In this document: in pieces, positions 61,924 through 64,000 of the stretch | Numbering within the stretch: the stretch's first letter is position 1 | How the letters are laid out: every line of letters starts with the position of its first letter | From: Streptomyces sennicomposti | GTDB taxonomy: Bacteria > Actinomycetota > Actinomycetes > Streptomycetales > Streptomycetaceae | Length of the DNA: 64,000 bases | Direction: 5' to 3' | Assembly (NCBI RefSeq): GCF_019890635.1 | Contig: NZ_JAIOAB010000008.1 | Span: forward strand, 99,009 to 163,008 | Program-made: the position numbers and the translations under genes | Notes under the pieces: generated by a model | Database searches by the model: none | The model's input: the letters and a program-made list of their open reading frames with translations, nothing else | What the model was told of the DNA's origin: nothing

Positions 61924-64000
61924 GTGGGGCGACCCCGCATCCTGATCGTCGGTGCCGGCTTCGCCGGATACCGGGCGGCCCGGGCCCTGTCCCGGATGTC
62001 CCGGGGCAAGGCCGACATCACCCTGCTCAACCCGACCGACTACTTCCTGTACCTGCCGCTGCTGCCCCAGGTCGCCGCCGGCGTCCTGGAACCGCGCCGG
62101 GTCACCGTCTCCCTCTCCGGGACGCTGCCCGGGGTACGGCTCGTCCTCGGCGAGGCCGACGGCATCGACATGGACGCGCGCACCGTGCACTGCACCGGGC
62201 CCGAGGGGCGCGCCGGCACCCTGGCGTACGACCGGCTGGTACTGGCGGTCGGCAGCGTCAACAAGCTGCTGCCGATCCCCGGCGTCGCCGAGCACGCGCA
62301 CGGCTTCCGCGGGCTGCCCGAGGCGCTGTACCTGCGCGACCACGTCACCCGGCAGGTGGAACTCGCCGCGGCGGCCGGGGACCGGGAGGAGTGCGCGGCG
62401 CGCTGCACGTTCGTCGTCGTAGGCGCCGGTTACACCGGCACCGAGGTCGCCGCGCAGGGCAAGACGTACACCGACGCGCAGGTACGCCGCCATCCGCTGC
62501 GGCAGGGCCTGCGGCCGCGCTGGCTGCTCCTGGACGTCGCGCCGCGCGTCCTGCCCGAGCTGGACGAACGGCTCTCGCGCACCGCCGACCGGGTGCTGCG
62601 GGAGCGGGGCGTCGACGTGCGCATGGGCACGTCCGTGCGGGAGGCGACGCACGAGGGGGTGGTGCTGACGGACGGCGAGTTCGTGCCGACCCGCACGCTC
62701 GTGTGGTGCGTGGGCGTACGGCCCGATCCGCTGGTGGAGAGCGTGGGGGAGCCGCTGGAGCGGGGGCGGCTGGTCGTGGACCCGTTCCTCCAGGTGCCCG
62801 GGCGGCCGGAGGTGTTCGCGTGCGGGGACGCGGCGGCGGTGCCGGATCTCGACCGTCCGGGCGAGTTCACGCCGATGACGGCGCAGCACGCCTGGCGGCA
62901 GGGCAGGACCGCCGCCGTCAACGTCGCCGCCTCGCTCGGCGTCGGGACGGCGCGGCCCTACCGCCACCGCGACCTCGGGTTCGTGGTGGACCTCGGCGGG
63001 GCGCGGGCCGCCGCGAATCCGCTGGGCGTCCCGCTGTCGGGCCTCGCGGCCGGCGCGGTCACCCGCGGCTACCACCTGGCGGCGATGCCGGGCAACCGGG
63101 TGCGGGTGGCCGCGGACTGGCTCCTGAACGCGGTACTGCCGCGCCAGGCCGTCCAGTTGGGCCTCGTACGGTCCTGGTCGGTCCCGCTGGAATCGGCGTC
63201 CCCGGAACTGGCCCGCGTCCCGGGCGGCCCGCCCCGCGAGGCGGAGGGTCCGGGCGGGTCCGGTGAGGGTCCGGGCGGGTCCGGCGCGGGCGCGGACGCC
63301 TCTGCCGTGGGTGCGGACGAGTCCGGTGACACCGGCGGCGTGCCGATCACCGAGATCATCGACAACACGGAGAAGGCCCAACTGGCAGGCGCGGAGCCGC
63401 CCCCGCACCCCGCACGGAACGGACCGCGCGAGCAGCCCGCGCCGGGCCGCCCGGGCGATGAGCCCGCACGTGGCCGGACGAACACCGAGCCCGCACCCGC
63501 CGAGCCGCGAGCTGAGCCCGCGAGCCGACCGGGCGGTGATCCCGCCAAGAGCCGGCCGGGCGGGGAGTTCGCGAAAACCCGACCAGGTCCGGAACCCGCG
63601 AAGAACCAACCGGGCGGCGAGCCCGCGAAGAATCAGCCCGGCGGTGAGCCCGCCAGGAATCAGCCCGGCGGTGAGCCCGAGGCGCCTCGGGCGGGTCCCC
63701 CGCCCGTGCGGGAGCAGGCGGGCGGCACGTCCGGGCGGGACCGTCCGGACGCCGGGCCGAGGCGGAACCGGCGCGGCGGCGGGTCCGGCCGGAACCGGTC
63801 GGCCGCCCGGCAGGCGAAGGCGCAGCCGGGCCCCGGCGCCGCGCGCGGCGGTTCCCGAGAGCAGCCGACCCGGAGCGGCCCGGGCGACGAGCCGGCCGAG
63901 GGCCGGCCTCCCGGCGGACCCGCCGGAGAGCCGCGCGTGGGCCGCGGAAGCGCCGCGCCGTACCCCGGGCGCGGTTCCGGTCACGGCCCCGCCCCTGGTC
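61924..64000 (+). CDS. Type II NADH dehydrogenase-like flavoprotein with repeat tail (runs off the window)
   Basis: The frame is open from the GTG at 61924, preceded by GGAGG, to the window end: 692 codons without a stop. Residues 1-430 form an NDH-2-type oxidoreductase: FAD motif ILIVGAGFAG, VVVGAGYTGTEVAAQ for NADH near 164, and VFACGDAAAVPDLD for FAD. Such enzymes pass electrons from NADH to quinones at the membrane. From about residue 435 the protein becomes disordered and Pro/Gly/Glu-rich, including six 9-residue repeats (see repeat). The family is normally 400-460 residues, so the tail is unusual. The end is not in the window. Confidence 0.85.
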   Translation, partial: MGRPRILIVGAGFAGYRAARALSRMSRGKADITLLNPTDYFLYLPLLPQVAAGVLEPRRVTVSLSGTLPGVRLVLGEADGIDMDARTVHCTGPEGRAGTLAYDRLVLAVGSVNKLLPIPGVAEHAHGFRGLPEALYLRDHVTRQVELAAAAGDREECAARCTFVVVGAGYTGTEVAAQGKTYTDAQVRRHPLRQGLRPRWLLLDVAPRVLPELDERLSRTADRVLRERGVDVRMGTSVREATHEGVVLTDGEFVPTRTLVWCVGVRPDPLVESVGEPLERGRLVVDPFLQVPGRPEVFACGDAAAVPDLDRPGEFTPMTAQHAWRQGRTAAVNVAASLGVGTARPYRHRDLGFVVDLGGARAAANPLGVPLSGLAAGAVTRGYHLAAMPGNRVRVAADWLLNAVLPRQAVQLGLVRSWSVPLESASPELARVPGGPPREAEGPGGSGEGPGGSGAGADASAVGADESGDTGGVPITEIIDNTEKAQLAGAEPPPHPARNGPREQPAPGRPGDEPARGRTNTEPAPAEPRAEPASRPGGDPAKSRPGGEFAKTRPGPEPAKNQPGGEPAKNQPGGEPARNQPGGEPEAPRAGPPPVREQAGGTSGRDRPDAGPRRNRRGGGSGRNRSAARQAKAQPGPGAARGGSREQPTRSGPGDEPAEGRPPGGPAGEPRVGRGSAAPYPGRGSGHGPAPG
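63529..63690 (+). repeat. 27-bp in-frame repeat, six units
   Basis: Six 27-base units encode PGGDPAKSR, PGGEFAKTR, PGPEPAKNQ, PGGEPAKNQ, PGGEPARNQ and PGGEPEAPR in the C-terminal tail of the flavoprotein. Each unit keeps the PG-x-x-x-A(K/R) pattern except the last. A separate 21-bp duplication lies at 63244-63285. Confidence 0.85.

Overview
The window is chromosomal DNA of a high-GC actinomycete, almost certainly Streptomyces. The coding sequence has near-saturated G+C at third codon positions, with GTG and TTG starts, GGAGG ribosome-binding sites and many ATGA/GTGA stop-start overlaps. Gene content agrees: a complete ethylmalonyl-CoA pathway operon, F420-dependent luciferase-like oxidoreductases, a PucR-type regulator, an Ada-AlkA fusion and Rv2578c-type radical SAM proteins. 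From memory the gene order resembles the S. coelicolor SCO64xx region; this could not be checked here. No tRNA, rRNA, CRISPR array, intact insertion sequence or prophage was recognised.

Layout. 1-6.7 kb: a pyrimidine/hydantoin catabolism block (PucR regulator, beta-ureidopropionase-type hydrolase, dihydropyrimidinase, LLM flavin oxidoreductase, NCS1 permease). 6.9-9.1 kb: small secreted or hypothetical proteins and one gene remnant. 9.2-12.2 kb: gamma-glutamyltransferase and inositol-phosphatase-type enzyme. 11.1-11.2 and 12.4-12.8 kb: G+C-rich tandem repeat arrays. 12.9-17 kb: CrtI-like flavoprotein coupled to a macrodomain hydrolase, then the alkylation-repair pair Ada-AlkA/Ogt. 17-19.7 kb: membrane protein, Nudix hydrolase, glycerate kinase. 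19.9-31 kb, all leftward: 3-hydroxybutyryl-CoA dehydrogenase (tandem-duplicated), TetR regulator, ccr, ethylmalonyl-CoA mutase, methylmalyl-CoA lyase, mesaconyl-CoA hydratase, methylsuccinyl-CoA dehydrogenase, then psd and pssA. These genes together turn acetoacetyl-CoA/crotonyl-CoA into glyoxylate and propionyl-CoA and supply ethylmalonyl-CoA, a polyketide extender.

31-37 kb: HEAT-repeat protein, GNAT acetyltransferase, secreted tripeptidyl aminopeptidase, DUF3761-type membrane-anchored protein, radical SAM protein with a LexA-like box, SRPBCC protein. 37-45.5 kb: MFS exporter fused to three transthyretin-like repeats, a short PAS protein carrying a 33-bp minisatellite, and a teichoic-acid-type glycosyltransferase pair. 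45.6-49.3 kb: glutamate decarboxylase, class II glutamine amidotransferase, a MITE-like inverted repeat, and a secreted NlpC/P60 hydrolase. 49.5-56.6 kb: a run of peptide-degrading hydrolases (M55, M20, S9, S66, CocE/X-Pro). 56.6-64 kb: acetyltransferase, DUF6204, DUF5107-TPR protein, VOC protein, holin-like membrane protein, second LLM oxidoreductase, and a type II NADH-dehydrogenase-like flavoprotein whose repeat-rich tail runs off the window.

No defence island or biosynthetic cluster of unknown type was found. The less ordinary signals are regulatory or structural: a fourfold GTGACAC array before the pyrimidine operon, palindromes before ccr, a LexA-like box, an 18-bp perfect inverted repeat at the predicted transcription start of a secreted hydrolase, a MITE, and several in-frame minisatellites in unrelated genes.
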